Shown here: piece by piece, positions 1 through 8,335 of the stretch
Layout: every line of letters starts with the position of its first letter
Numbering within the stretch: position 1 is the first letter of the stretch
Assembly: GCA_015060765.1 (NCBI GenBank)
Contig: SUXW01000002.1
Coordinates: forward strand, 1 to 64,000
DNA from: Bacteroides sp.
GTDB taxonomy: Bacteria > Bacteroidota > Bacteroidia > Bacteroidales > Bacteroidaceae
Direction of reading: 5' to 3'
Length of the DNA: 64,000 bases
The notes under the pieces: generated by a model
Told to the model about the DNA's origin: nothing
Databases searched by the model: none
The model's input: the letters and a program-made list of their open reading frames with translations, nothing else
Position numbers and translations under genes: made by a program

Positions 1-90
1 GGTTTGACGGAGTAAAGTAAGCACTTTTATCCCATTCAGTAGAGCAAGGGAGGGAATTTTCCTCTCTGCTTACTGAAATTATCTCAAACC
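1..90. repeat. Nested inverted repeat at window edge
   Basis: The first 90 bases can fold. GGTTTGA at 1-7 pairs with TCAAACC at 84-90, and inside it TTCAGTA (35-41) pairs with TACTGAA (70-76), followed by GCA/TGC and a GGAGG/CCTCTC segment around an AATTTT loop. It could be a compound terminator of a gene left of the window or part of a structured RNA. No T-run follows on the plus strand. The window edge prevents a decision. Confidence 0.4.
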
Positions 91-183
91 GATAATTCCG
101 TTGCATTTATTAGTTGAATTTGCAAAACAATTTGCAATCCTATGAGATATTTAGAACAGATTTATTATAAAATTTTATTTATC

Positions 184-1191
184 ATGAAAAATACATTTAC
201 ACTATTAGCTTTACTGGCAACTATGCTTATTGCATGTACATCAGAACCCAAGCCCTCCTATTGGATTCATGTAGAAGGGAACAAATTCATTGATGCAGAT
301 GGAAAAGAAATAATCTTCCGAGGCCTCTGCTATTCAGACCCCGTCAAATTGATAAACGACAACCAATGGAACGAACAGTATTTCGCTGAAGCAGCCCAAT
401 GGGGAGCTAACATCGTACGTTTTGCCGTACACCCTACCCATCTGAATACATACGGATGGGAAGAGACTTTCAAAGCCATGGATGAAGGGATAGAATGGGC
501 TAAAAAGAACAAGCTGTATGTAATCATGGATTGGCACTCCATAGGCAACCTAAAAGATGCCAAATACACTAATCCTATGTATAACACAACCAAGGAAGAG
601 ACATTCAAATTTTGGAAGACCGTCGCACAACGTTATAAAAACGAACCGACTGTTGCCATGTATGAACTGTTCAACGAACCAACCGTTACAGGTGAAGACA
701 CCGGTGAATGTACATGGGAAGAATGGAAAGCCATTCAAGAGGAATTGATTGACACCATCCGTACATACAACCCCAATGCATTGTGTCTCTGTGCCGGATT
801 CAATTGGGCATACGATCTTACTCCTGTAGCTACCGCTCCTATCGAACGGACAAACATAGCCTATGTATCGCATCCATATCCTATGAAGCGAAGCCAACCT
901 TGGGAAGAACAATGGGAAACCGATTTCGGATTTGTAGCCGATACTTATCCCGTGATTTGTACTGAAATGGGATTTTGCCTTGAAAATGAACTTGGAGCAC
1001 ACATTCCAGTCATATCAACCGAAGTATATGCAGAACATATCACTCAATATTTCGAAAAGAAAGGTATATCATTTACTGTATGGTGCTTTGACAAGGACTG
1101 GTCGCCAACCTTAATAAAGGACTGGGACTTCACTCCTACCACACAAGGACGTTTCTTTAAAGCCTATCTACAATCCATGAAAGATAAATAA
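184..1191 (+). CDS. GH5-family endoglucanase-like lipoprotein
   Basis: Secreted glycoside hydrolase, probably cutting beta-1,4-glucan (cellulose, mixed-linkage glucan or mannan) at the cell surface. The ORF track starts at 142, but the signal peptide begins at the ATG at 184 (MKNTFTLLALLATMLIAC), giving 335 aa with a lipobox LIAC and acylated Cys18. The body is a (beta/alpha)8 barrel of family GH5: FRGLCYSD near the start, MDWHS at about 115-119, the acid/base in LFNEP (Glu165) and the nucleophile in VICTEMGF (Glu261). The length fits a single GH5 domain with no binding module. It stands alone, followed by the cobalamin riboswitch region. The GH5 subfamily and exact substrate cannot be read by eye. 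Confidence 0.85.
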   Translation: MKNTFTLLALLATMLIACTSEPKPSYWIHVEGNKFIDADGKEIIFRGLCYSDPVKLINDNQWNEQYFAEAAQWGANIVRFAVHPTHLNTYGWEETFKAMDEGIEWAKKNKLYVIMDWHSIGNLKDAKYTNPMYNTTKEETFKFWKTVAQRYKNEPTVAMYELFNEPTVTGEDTGECTWEEWKAIQEELIDTIRTYNPNALCLCAGFNWAYDLTPVATAPIERTNIAYVSHPYPMKRSQPWEEQWETDFGFVADTYPVICTEMGFCLENELGAHIPVISTEVYAEHITQYFEKKGISFTVWCFDKDWSPTLIKDWDFTPTTQGRFFKAYLQSMKDK

Positions 1192-1339
1192 TAATGCACC
1201 CTCTTTTTTAATTTTAAGAACAGCCAATTCTATCCCCTTAGCTTTATTACTATCAAATTTTTATATCAAAGATATAACAAGCAAGTGTACAAAAATAATA
1301 TCAAATTTATTTTGCAGTTCTAAAAATATCATCTACATT

Positions 1340-1540
1340 TGCCGTGCACAAGGAGCCATAAAGCCACAAGCTGGCCGAAAGGTGAAAAGGGAATCCGGTG
1401 TGAATCCGGAACAATACCTGTTGCTGTGTATCTCTACTCCATCTGGAGTTTGGTTTGTTGCATTCTTTGCCACTGGCGAAAGCTGGGAAGGCGCAACAAG
1501 CAGGATAAGTCAGAAGACCTACCTTGGTGCATTGAAAGGA
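1340..1540 (+). promoter_or_regulatory. Cobalamin (adenosylcobalamin-type) riboswitch
   Basis: The conserved class core is present: AAAAGGGAATCCGGTGTGAATCCGG, the CTGTTGCTGTGTA segment in place of the usual GC-CCCGCAACUGU, then GCCACTG, GGGAAGGCGC and AAGTCAGAAGACCTACC. The 5' TGCCGTGCAC can pair with the TTGGTGCAT after the core as P1. It sits 200 bases upstream of four genes that encode B12 surface uptake proteins, so it is expected to lower their expression when cobalamin is plentiful. The limits are approximate. Confidence 0.93.
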
Positions 1541-1752
1541 TTATACCTGCAGGATACGGGTAAGAATCAAAACTGTTATTTAATCAACATTTTACGATTA
1601 GAGGCATAATAATGCAAGGAAAGGTCTGCCATAGCCATCTATTAATGTATCCTCACATTATTCCTACTGCCCTTTAAAACAAGTTTTGAATCAGAACTGT
1701 ATCCTGCTCCAAGTGGGATATTTATTGTTTAACTGTTTAAAATAAACTTGTT
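1541..1752 (+). promoter_or_regulatory. Leader with possible riboswitch expression platform
   Basis: No gene is seen between the aptamer and the ATG at 1753. GCAGGATAC at 1549-1557 is complementary to GTATCCTGC at 1699-1707, and the pairing continues imperfectly into AATCAAAACT / AGTTTTGAATC, enclosing about 120 bases. This long-range stem may form the switch that changes access to the first gene. There is no obvious U-tailed terminator, so translational control is as likely as termination. Confidence 0.45.
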
Positions 1753-2967
1753 ATGAAAAAGAATTATGGAATGATGGCATTGCTGGCTTTAACGTTGACA
1801 ATGTCTGCATGTTACAACGATGACGATTTATGGAACAAAGTAGATGAACTTGAGACAAAAGTGGAAGCCAATGCGGCAGATATAGCCACGCTTTCGGCTT
1901 TAGTAGATGCTTTGAATCAAGGAAAGATCATCGTAAAAACCGAACAGACAGAAAATGGTTATGTACTTACTTTCAATGACGGTTCTAAAGTGGAAGTGAT
2001 GAATGGAAAAGATGGTGCGCCGGGAAAAGATGGTGAATCTGGTAAAAACGGTGATTCGTTCTTTACTTCTGTAGAAGAAAAAGGAGACTTGGTTATCATT
2101 ACTTTAGCAGACGGGCGTGTTATAGAATTGCCTAAAGTCACTTACCGTGTTCTTACCTTTGAAGATGAAGATTCTAAATTTGGTACATTTCAGATTACTG
2201 GATATGACAGTAGTAGCAGTTCCTACTATGCGAAAGAGGTGAATTCCTGGAACGACTTGATAGATACACCCGAATATGGCGGACCATTGATTTATGGCGA
2301 TATGGGCTTCTACGGTGATATGAGAGGTTGTGATTATTATTGGTACGACGAAAATAATACGTTCCTTGCTTCGGAACTTCCTATAAATTATGGAACAACC
2401 GTTTATTGGAGTGGTGGACATGTCGTATCAAATTATGCATCAAAAGATTACACAAGCTACGGTACATATATGAACCAACAAACAGTATATGGTGCCGGAC
2501 AAGAATATGCCGTAACCAAAACCGGTGGTTATAATGGTTCAGCCAACTTTGCTATGCATTATGGCTACAAAGACAATTCGCCTTATAACATGACCGAAAA
2601 CCTTCCCTATATCTACTTCAAGGACAATGTATGCCGCGTAATCGATCACATGTATGTAAACAACTCATGCTATGCCATCGCATGCTACATGGATGGCAAT
2701 GGTCTGACAGCTAAAATTGGTGAAGAAGATTGGGTGAAAGCCGTAGCCACAGGATATGACCTCAACGGTAACATAACAGGTACATCTGAATTCTACTTGT
2801 GCAATGGACCTTCAAAAATAATCACCGAATGGACCAAATGGGATTTATCGGGTTTAGGAAAGGTATGGAAAGTTGAGTTCAACATTACCGGCTCGAGCGA
2901 TAATGGTTATGGTTTTAGCCAGCCAGCTTATTTTGCTTATGACAATGTAACAGTTCGCTTTCAATGA
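1753..2967 (+). CDS. DUF4988/DUF4465-type surface lipoprotein of the B12 operon
   Basis: First gene under the cobalamin riboswitch, 404 aa. The signal peptide ends in a lipobox (TMSAC), so this is probably an outer-membrane surface lipoprotein. Residues about 25-130 look like the DUF4988 module (a short coiled coil VDELETKVEANAADIATLSALVDAL, then a Gly/Lys/Asp-rich collagen-like linker GKDGAPGKDGESGKNG). The rest resembles DUF4465, with the typical ending of a WDLSGLGKV segment and PAYFAYDNV. Proteins of this kind occur beside BtuG/BtuB in Bacteroides. A role in binding corrinoids at the surface, as shown for BtuH-type lipoproteins, is an inference from position only. Its stop overlaps the next start by 4 nt (ATGA). 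Confidence 0.75.
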   Translation: MKKNYGMMALLALTLTMSACYNDDDLWNKVDELETKVEANAADIATLSALVDALNQGKIIVKTEQTENGYVLTFNDGSKVEVMNGKDGAPGKDGESGKNGDSFFTSVEEKGDLVIITLADGRVIELPKVTYRVLTFEDEDSKFGTFQITGYDSSSSSYYAKEVNSWNDLIDTPEYGGPLIYGDMGFYGDMRGCDYYWYDENNTFLASELPINYGTTVYWSGGHVVSNYASKDYTSYGTYMNQQTVYGAGQEYAVTKTGGYNGSANFAMHYGYKDNSPYNMTENLPYIYFKDNVCRVIDHMYVNNSCYAIACYMDGNGLTAKIGEEDWVKAVATGYDLNGNITGTSEFYLCNGPSKIITEWTKWDLSGLGKVWKVEFNITGSSDNGYGFSQPAYFAYDNVTVRFQ

Positions 2968-3932
2968 ATGCAATTAAAATAAAAGATATAATATTGCTCT
3001 TGGTAATCATAATCACATCGTCCTGTAATACAGACGATGTGATTACCGAAGAACTGGAAGATTACTATCGCGCCAAGACTGAAACGTCCGTAGCCGAGCA
3101 AACCATTGTGTTTGAATACACTCCTGCCCCTGGACAATTCATCAATGAAACTAAAACCGGAGGTTTCACTGGCAATGAAACAACTCCTGAATCTGCTGCC
3201 CAATATGCCACTCATCGCATGAATAAGGGCACTTTCGTGTCACTCGGTGGATTCGGGGGTTATATTGTGGTAGGTTTCGACCATAGCATTGACAATACCG
3301 GTAGTTACGACTTTGGCGTTTTGGGCAACTCCTTCAAAGGCTCATCCGAACCAGGCATCGTTTGGGTAATGCAAGATAAGAATGGTGATGGAATGCCTAA
3401 TGAAACTTGGTATGAGCTACAAGGGAGCGAAAGTGGAAAAGAAACCACGGTACAGAATTATTCTGTAACCTACTATCGTCCTTCTGCTCCCCAACAACCC
3501 GTGAAATGGACAGACAGTGAAGGAAACAGCGGAGAAATAGATTACTTAAAATCTTTCCATAACCAAGATTACTACTATCCTGCATGGATAGAAGCCGACA
3601 ATTATACATTAAAAGGCACATGTGTAGAAGCCCGTAACTACGACCAGTCAAGTAACGGAACCTACTGGGTACAAGCTGAATATGATTGGGGCTATGTGGA
3701 CAATTTCAGCGAAATCGATCGCTTGACCGATGATGCTAATAGTGGAGCAACCGCTAATGCCAACTACTTCAAGATATCAAATGCCATCGATAGTGAGGGA
3801 AAGCCAGTAGATTTAAAGTATGTAGACTTCATCAAGGTACAGACTGCCTGCAACACCAAAAGCGGATGGTTAGGCGAAAACTCTACCGAAGTCTTCGGCT
3901 TTTTTGATTATTCCATGATACAAGTAAAATAA
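2964..3932 (+). CDS. Surface lipoprotein of the B12 operon, function unknown
   Basis: Second gene of the B12 operon, 322 aa, translationally coupled to both neighbours (ATGA overlap upstream; its TAA shares one base with the next ATG). The N terminus MNAIKIKDIILLLVIIITSSC is a lipoprotein signal with Cys at about 21. The rest looks like a beta-sandwich surface protein rich in Tyr, Gly and Asp (GFGGYIVVGFDHSI, NSFKGSSEPGIVWVMQDKNGDGMPNETWYEL). The NGDGMPNETW segment resembles a calcium-binding loop. No catalytic motif was recognised. Position suggests it helps BtuG/BtuB capture or sort corrinoids; that is inference. Confidence 0.7.
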   Translation: MNAIKIKDIILLLVIIITSSCNTDDVITEELEDYYRAKTETSVAEQTIVFEYTPAPGQFINETKTGGFTGNETTPESAAQYATHRMNKGTFVSLGGFGGYIVVGFDHSIDNTGSYDFGVLGNSFKGSSEPGIVWVMQDKNGDGMPNETWYELQGSESGKETTVQNYSVTYYRPSAPQQPVKWTDSEGNSGEIDYLKSFHNQDYYYPAWIEADNYTLKGTCVEARNYDQSSNGTYWVQAEYDWGYVDNFSEIDRLTDDANSGATANANYFKISNAIDSEGKPVDLKYVDFIKVQTACNTKSGWLGENSTEVFGFFDYSMIQVK

Positions 3933-5017
3933 TGAAACTTCCTTTTTGTAGATATAAATATGTTTTTATGGTGCTGGTGGCGGTTCTCTTGGGAGGTCCG
4001 CTCACCGGTTGCATGAAATGGGATTATGGTTTGGAAGAAGAGTTTCATGTAGCGGATGAAGGACTTTTCATCACCAACGAGGGGAATTTCCAATATGGGA
4101 ATGCCACTCTTTCGTTTTATAATCCCGTTACCAAAGAAATAGAAAACGAAGTGTTTTATCGGGCCAACGGCATGAAGTTGGGCGATGTGGCACAATCGAT
4201 GGTTATCCGTGACGGCATCGGATGGATTGTTGTCAACAATTCGCACGTGGTCTTCGCTATCGACATCAACACCTTCAAGGAAGTAGGACGAATCACGAAC
4301 CTCACTTCGCCCCGTTACATTCATTTCCTCTCGGACGAAAAGGCATACGTTACTCAAATTTGGGATAACCGAATCTTCATCGTCAACCCCAAGAAGTACG
4401 AAATTACGGGGTATATTGAATGTCCGAATATGACGATGGAAAGCGGTTCGACCGAACAGATGGTACAATACGGCAAGTATGTGTATGTAAATTGTTGGTC
4501 GTACCAAAACCGTATCTTGAAGATTGATACGGAAACCGACCAAGTGGTGGATGAACTGGTGGTAGGCATTCAGCCCACTTCGCTGGTGATGGATTGCAAC
4601 AATAAACTATGGACAGTGACTGATGGAGGCTATGAAGGTTCCCCGTATGGACACGAAGCGCCTTCGCTTTACCGCATTGACGCTGAAACGTTCACCATCG
4701 AAAAGCAATTCAAGTTCAAGTATGGCGACCGCCCTTCGGAAGTACAACTTAATGGCGATAAGGACAAATTGTACTGGATAAACGATGACATTTGGGAAAT
4801 GGATGTGACTGCCGAACAGATACCATTCGAACCATTCTTACCTTACGACAACACCCTGTATTACGGACTTAACGTCTGCCCACGCACGGGCGATGTCTAT
4901 ATAGCTGATGCTATCGACTATGTACAACAAGGTATGATATATAGATACTCAAAGAACCGAGAATTGATTGACAAATTTTATGTAGGGATTATACCCGGAG
5001 CATTTTGTTGGAAATAA
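3932..5017 (+). CDS. btuG: BtuG-like corrinoid-binding surface lipoprotein
   Basis: Surface-exposed beta-propeller lipoprotein that binds vitamin B12 tightly and sits as a lid on BtuB in Bacteroides. The 361 aa protein has a lipobox LTGC (MKLPFCRYKYVFMVLVAVLLGGPLTGC) and repeated YncE/DUF5074-type blades: GLFITNEGNFQYGNATLSFYNP, AQSMVIRDGIGWIVVNNS, YVYVNCWSYQNRILKIDTETDQVVDEL, SEVQLNGDKDKLYWIND. The length matches the family. It lies directly before a BtuB-like receptor and under a cobalamin riboswitch, which supports the name strongly. Base composition is richer in GC than its neighbours: two hand-counted 60-base lines gave 50% and 45%, against 35% in a line of btuB. Confidence 0.87.
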   Translation: MKLPFCRYKYVFMVLVAVLLGGPLTGCMKWDYGLEEEFHVADEGLFITNEGNFQYGNATLSFYNPVTKEIENEVFYRANGMKLGDVAQSMVIRDGIGWIVVNNSHVVFAIDINTFKEVGRITNLTSPRYIHFLSDEKAYVTQIWDNRIFIVNPKKYEITGYIECPNMTMESGSTEQMVQYGKYVYVNCWSYQNRILKIDTETDQVVDELVVGIQPTSLVMDCNNKLWTVTDGGYEGSPYGHEAPSLYRIDAETFTIEKQFKFKYGDRPSEVQLNGDKDKLYWINDDIWEMDVTAEQIPFEPFLPYDNTLYYGLNVCPRTGDVYIADAIDYVQQGMIYRYSKNRELIDKFYVGIIPGAFCWK

Positions 5018-5024
5018 AGGAACG

Positions 5025-7061
5025 ATGATGAAAAAACTGATAATAGGGTTGCTGCTTTTGATTCCCCATATACTTATGGCACAACGGTTGAACAGAGGAC
5101 TACACCTCCCTGAAGTAATCGTTTATGGGAAACGCCCCATAAAGGACATCGGTGTACAAAAAACAAAGATGGATTCGACTATGCTGAAAGAAAACATCGC
5201 ACTTTCCATGGCAGATGTGTTGACTTTCAATTCTTCCATATTTGTAAAGAGTTACGGAAGAGCAACCTTATCGACTGTTGCATTTCGAGGTACATCTCCC
5301 TCACATACTCAAGTTACTTGGAATGGTATGCGTATCAATAATCCGATGTTAGGAATGACAGACTTTTCTATGATCCCTTCTTACTTTATTGATGACGCAT
5401 CGTTATTGCATGGCACATCATCTGTCAACGATACTGGTGGAGGGTTAGGCGGCTCGGTAAAACTTTCTACCCAACCGGCAGATGCTGATGGAATAGGCTT
5501 GCAATACATACAAGGTATTGGTTCCTTCAAAACCTTCGACGAGTTTCTTCGGATTACTTATGGTGATGATCATTGGCAAACTTCTTCAAGAATTGTTTTT
5601 TCATCATCGCCCAATAACTATACATATCGCAATCACGACAAGAAGGAAAATGTCTATGATGAGGATATGAATATCATCGGTCAGTACTATCCCAAGGAAA
5701 AGAACAAAAGCGGTGCTTTTAAAGATATGCATGTTTTGCAGGAGGTGTATTACAATACCAGGAAAGGGGATCGCTTTGGATTGAATGCTTGGTATATCAA
5801 TTCCAATCGTGAGCTCCCAATGCTGACTACCGACTATGGTAATGAAAATGATTTCGAAAACCGCCAACGAGAAACTACCTTCCGAGGTATTCTTTCCTGG
5901 GATCATATGCGTGAAAACTGGAAGATAGCCGCCAAAGGTGGATACGTTCATACGCAAATGAAGTATGATTACAAGCGCGATGCAGGAAATGGAATTATGA
6001 CTTCCATGACTCGCTCCAGAAGTAAAGTAAATACATTCTATGGACAAGCAGAAGGTGAATATTATATAGGTAAAAAATGGCTGTTTACAGCCAATGCTTC
6101 TGTGCACCAACATTTTGTGGAAAGCCGAGACAAAAATATTATCCGTCAGGATGGAAACCAGGCTATTGTCGGTTACAAAAAAGGACGAGTAGAAGTATCC
6201 GGTTCAACCTCTGCCAAATGGCAACCTAATGAACGTTATGGATTGTCTATCGTGCTGCGCGAAGAACTATATGGTCAAAATTGGACACCGCTTATTCCTG
6301 CATTCTTTATGGACGGAGTATTATCGGAAAAAGGAAATATCGTGGCCAAGGCATCCGTTTCACGCAACTTCCGCTTCCCCACACTCAACGACCTTTATTT
6401 CCTACCAGGAGGAAATCCGGATTTGAAACGAGAAAGTGGTTGGACTTATGATGTGGGAGTTTCATTTGCTGTAGGTAAGGAGGACATTTACTCTCTCTCT
6501 GGTTCCGTTAATTGGTTTGATTCACATATCAAAGATTGGATTCTTTGGCTTCCTACAACTAAAGGATTCTTCTCACCCCGCAATATAAAAGATGTACATG
6601 CATATGGAATAGAGGCTCAAAGTGATTTCAAACTTATTTTGAAAAAAGATTGGCAGTTGGCTTTAAATGGTACCTTTTCATGGACTCCTTCTATCAACGA
6701 AGGAGAACCGATGTCACCTGCTGACCAATCTGTCGGGAAACAACTTCCATATGTTCCTGAATGGTCTTCAAATCTTACAGGACGTATTACATGGAAAAGC
6801 TGGTCATTATTATATAAATGGTGCTATTACAGCAAACGGCATACAATGTCATCCAATGATACATCATTAACAGGAAAACTTCCTTCTTACTTCATGAGTA
6901 ACCTAACTATTGAGAAAGGTATCACTACCAAATGGGCAGATTTATCATTAAAAGGTGCAATCAATAATCTATTTAATGAGGAATATCTGTCTGTACTATC
7001 CCGACCAATGCCAGGTATTAATTTTGAGTTGTTCATCAGTATAACTCCTCATCTTTATTAA
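5025..7061 (+). CDS. btuB: TonB-dependent vitamin B12 receptor (BtuB-like)
   Basis: Outer-membrane TonB-dependent transporter, 678 aa, last gene of the riboswitch operon, 7 nt after btuG. A signal peptide (MKKLIIGLLLLIPHILMAQ) precedes a TonB-box-like region (LPEVIVYG) and a plug with TVAFRGTSPSHTQVTWNGMRINNPMLG and GGGLGGSVKLST. The 22-strand barrel ends in a terminal aromatic (ITPHLY). There is no N-terminal CarboxypepD_reg domain, unlike SusC proteins, which fits the BtuB/Cir class. The start may be 5025 or 5028 (ATGATG) after AAAGGA. The inner-membrane BtuCDF importer is not in the window. Confidence 0.88.
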   Translation: MMKKLIIGLLLLIPHILMAQRLNRGLHLPEVIVYGKRPIKDIGVQKTKMDSTMLKENIALSMADVLTFNSSIFVKSYGRATLSTVAFRGTSPSHTQVTWNGMRINNPMLGMTDFSMIPSYFIDDASLLHGTSSVNDTGGGLGGSVKLSTQPADADGIGLQYIQGIGSFKTFDEFLRITYGDDHWQTSSRIVFSSSPNNYTYRNHDKKENVYDEDMNIIGQYYPKEKNKSGAFKDMHVLQEVYYNTRKGDRFGLNAWYINSNRELPMLTTDYGNENDFENRQRETTFRGILSWDHMRENWKIAAKGGYVHTQMKYDYKRDAGNGIMTSMTRSRSKVNTFYGQAEGEYYIGKKWLFTANASVHQHFVESRDKNIIRQDGNQAIVGYKKGRVEVSGSTSAKWQPNERYGLSIVLREELYGQNWTPLIPAFFMDGVLSEKGNIVAKASVSRNFRFPTLNDLYFLPGGNPDLKRESGWTYDVGVSFAVGKEDIYSLSGSVNWFDSHIKDWILWLPTTKGFFSPRNIKDVHAYGIEAQSDFKLILKKDWQLALNGTFSWTPSINEGEPMSPADQSVGKQLPYVPEWSSNLTGRITWKSWSLLYKWCYYSKRHTMSSNDTSLTGKLPSYFMSNLTIEKGITTKWADLSLKGAINNLFNEEYLSVLSRPMPGINFELFISITPHLY

Positions 7062-7070
7062 CAAAAGATT

Positions 7071-7115
7071 GAAGTGCCCTCCAAAGTATTTATTGTCCAA
7101 ACTTTGGGGCACTTC
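7071..7115. terminator. Bidirectional terminator between btuB and esterase
   Basis: GAAGTGCCC-TC-CAAAGT pairs with ACTTTGGGGCACTTC around a 13-base loop, placed between two convergent genes. T-rich sequence follows within about 20 bases on the plus strand. Confidence 0.75.
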
Positions 7116-7140
7116 ATTAAAACATCCTCTTTTCTTTTTT

Positions 7141-8316
7141 TTATTTAAAAAGTTTAGGAACAATTGTCGACAAGAACAATCGGCAATTCATCCATGTATG
7201 TCCTCCAGATGTATACATAGCCTCACAAGGGACTTGTTTCTTTTTAAGGGTCTTTTCCAAAGACTTGGAACCCGGACACAAACTATCATCCTTTCCGCAA
7301 CCCAACCACAAGAGTTTCAAAGTACGAAGTTTTTCCGCTTCAGCATAATCATTCTTGAAACTTTCCTCCATGCCTTGAGGGAAGACGGCCGGTGCCATGG
7401 GACAAACATAAGCAAACAATTCCGGATGTTTCAAGCCACACCCTAAAGTCTGTCGTCCGCCCAAAGAGAATCCAGCGATAGCACGGCTTTCACGTTCACT
7501 CCTTACCCGGTAATTCTTTTCAATGAAAGGAATAATTTCTTTCAACATTTCATTGGTAAACATATCTGTACCCATGATATTCCTCATATCAATACGCATA
7601 CCTGGATTCTTTTTCATCAATGCAGGCATAGCATTGGCATACGGCATCACCACAATCATGGGTTCTGCTTTACCTTGAGCTATCAGGTTATCAAGGATGT
7701 AATTCATACGGCCTACTTTATACCAGGTTTCATGAGTATCTGTCATACCGTGAATCAGATAAAGTACCGGATATTTCTTGGTTGGATTTTCATAATATTC
7801 GGCTGGTGTATATATCAGCAAAGGACGTTCCAAATCCAATGTATTCGAATGATAAAACGAATAAATCACCTTTCCATGAGGAACCGGTTGCAAATCTTGC
7901 AACGATGGATTCTTTCCCTTTACATCCAGCAAACTGCCTTTAAAGTTTTCATTCGGGAAAATGTCCACATTGTTAGGATCGGCCACACGGACTCCATCCA
8001 CAATGAATTCATATGGATAAATGTCCGGCTTAATCTTTCCGGTAGTCACCGTCCATATACCATTCTCATCTTTCACCATCTGTAAATTCTTCTTCAAGAA
8101 CTGTCCATTCAGTTCCACCTTCTGAGCATTAGGAGCCAAATAACGGAAAGTTACGGTTTGATTGGCATGAACTTCAGGTGAAAGTACACGGGGTGCAAAA
8201 TAAGTCTTCATTATTTTGCGCATATCAACAGGTTCCTTATCCTGCGCCAAAGAAGGCAGAACAATTGCTGAAGACAATGCCGCCATCAATATAGTGGTTT
8301 TAATTATTCTAATCAT
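7141..8316 (-). CDS. CE1-like esterase with N-terminal E-set domain
   Basis: Secreted alpha/beta-hydrolase esterase, 391 aa, of the feruloyl/acetyl-xylan esterase type (CE1, often annotated as XynZ/esterase D). The N terminus is a signal peptide ending PSLAQ. Residues about 45-120 form an immunoglobulin-like E-set/CBM48-type domain (VTFRYLAPNAQKVELNGQF), and the catalytic domain follows with the nucleophile elbow GFSLGG and the histidine in SGGHTWMNCR. It probably removes ester side groups from plant polysaccharide in the periplasm or outside. It is the second gene of a pair with a paralogue 19 nt upstream of the same length and layout. Confidence 0.82.
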   Translation of the reverse strand: MIRIIKTTILMAALSSAIVLPSLAQDKEPVDMRKIMKTYFAPRVLSPEVHANQTVTFRYLAPNAQKVELNGQFLKKNLQMVKDENGIWTVTTGKIKPDIYPYEFIVDGVRVADPNNVDIFPNENFKGSLLDVKGKNPSLQDLQPVPHGKVIYSFYHSNTLDLERPLLIYTPAEYYENPTKKYPVLYLIHGMTDTHETWYKVGRMNYILDNLIAQGKAEPMIVVMPYANAMPALMKKNPGMRIDMRNIMGTDMFTNEMLKEIIPFIEKNYRVRSERESRAIAGFSLGGRQTLGCGLKHPELFAYVCPMAPAVFPQGMEESFKNDYAEAEKLRTLKLLWLGCGKDDSLCPGSKSLEKTLKKKQVPCEAMYTSGGHTWMNCRLFLSTIVPKLFK

Positions 8317-8335
8317 AGTTCACGTTTTTAATTGA

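Noticed and set aside
550-1002. 150-aa minus-strand ORF over the GH5 gene
   Set aside because: Shadow of the real gene in another frame; it crosses the catalytic NEP motif codons.
1339-1609. 74- and 75-aa ORFs in the riboswitch
   Set aside because: They overlap the cobalamin aptamer and have no protein features.
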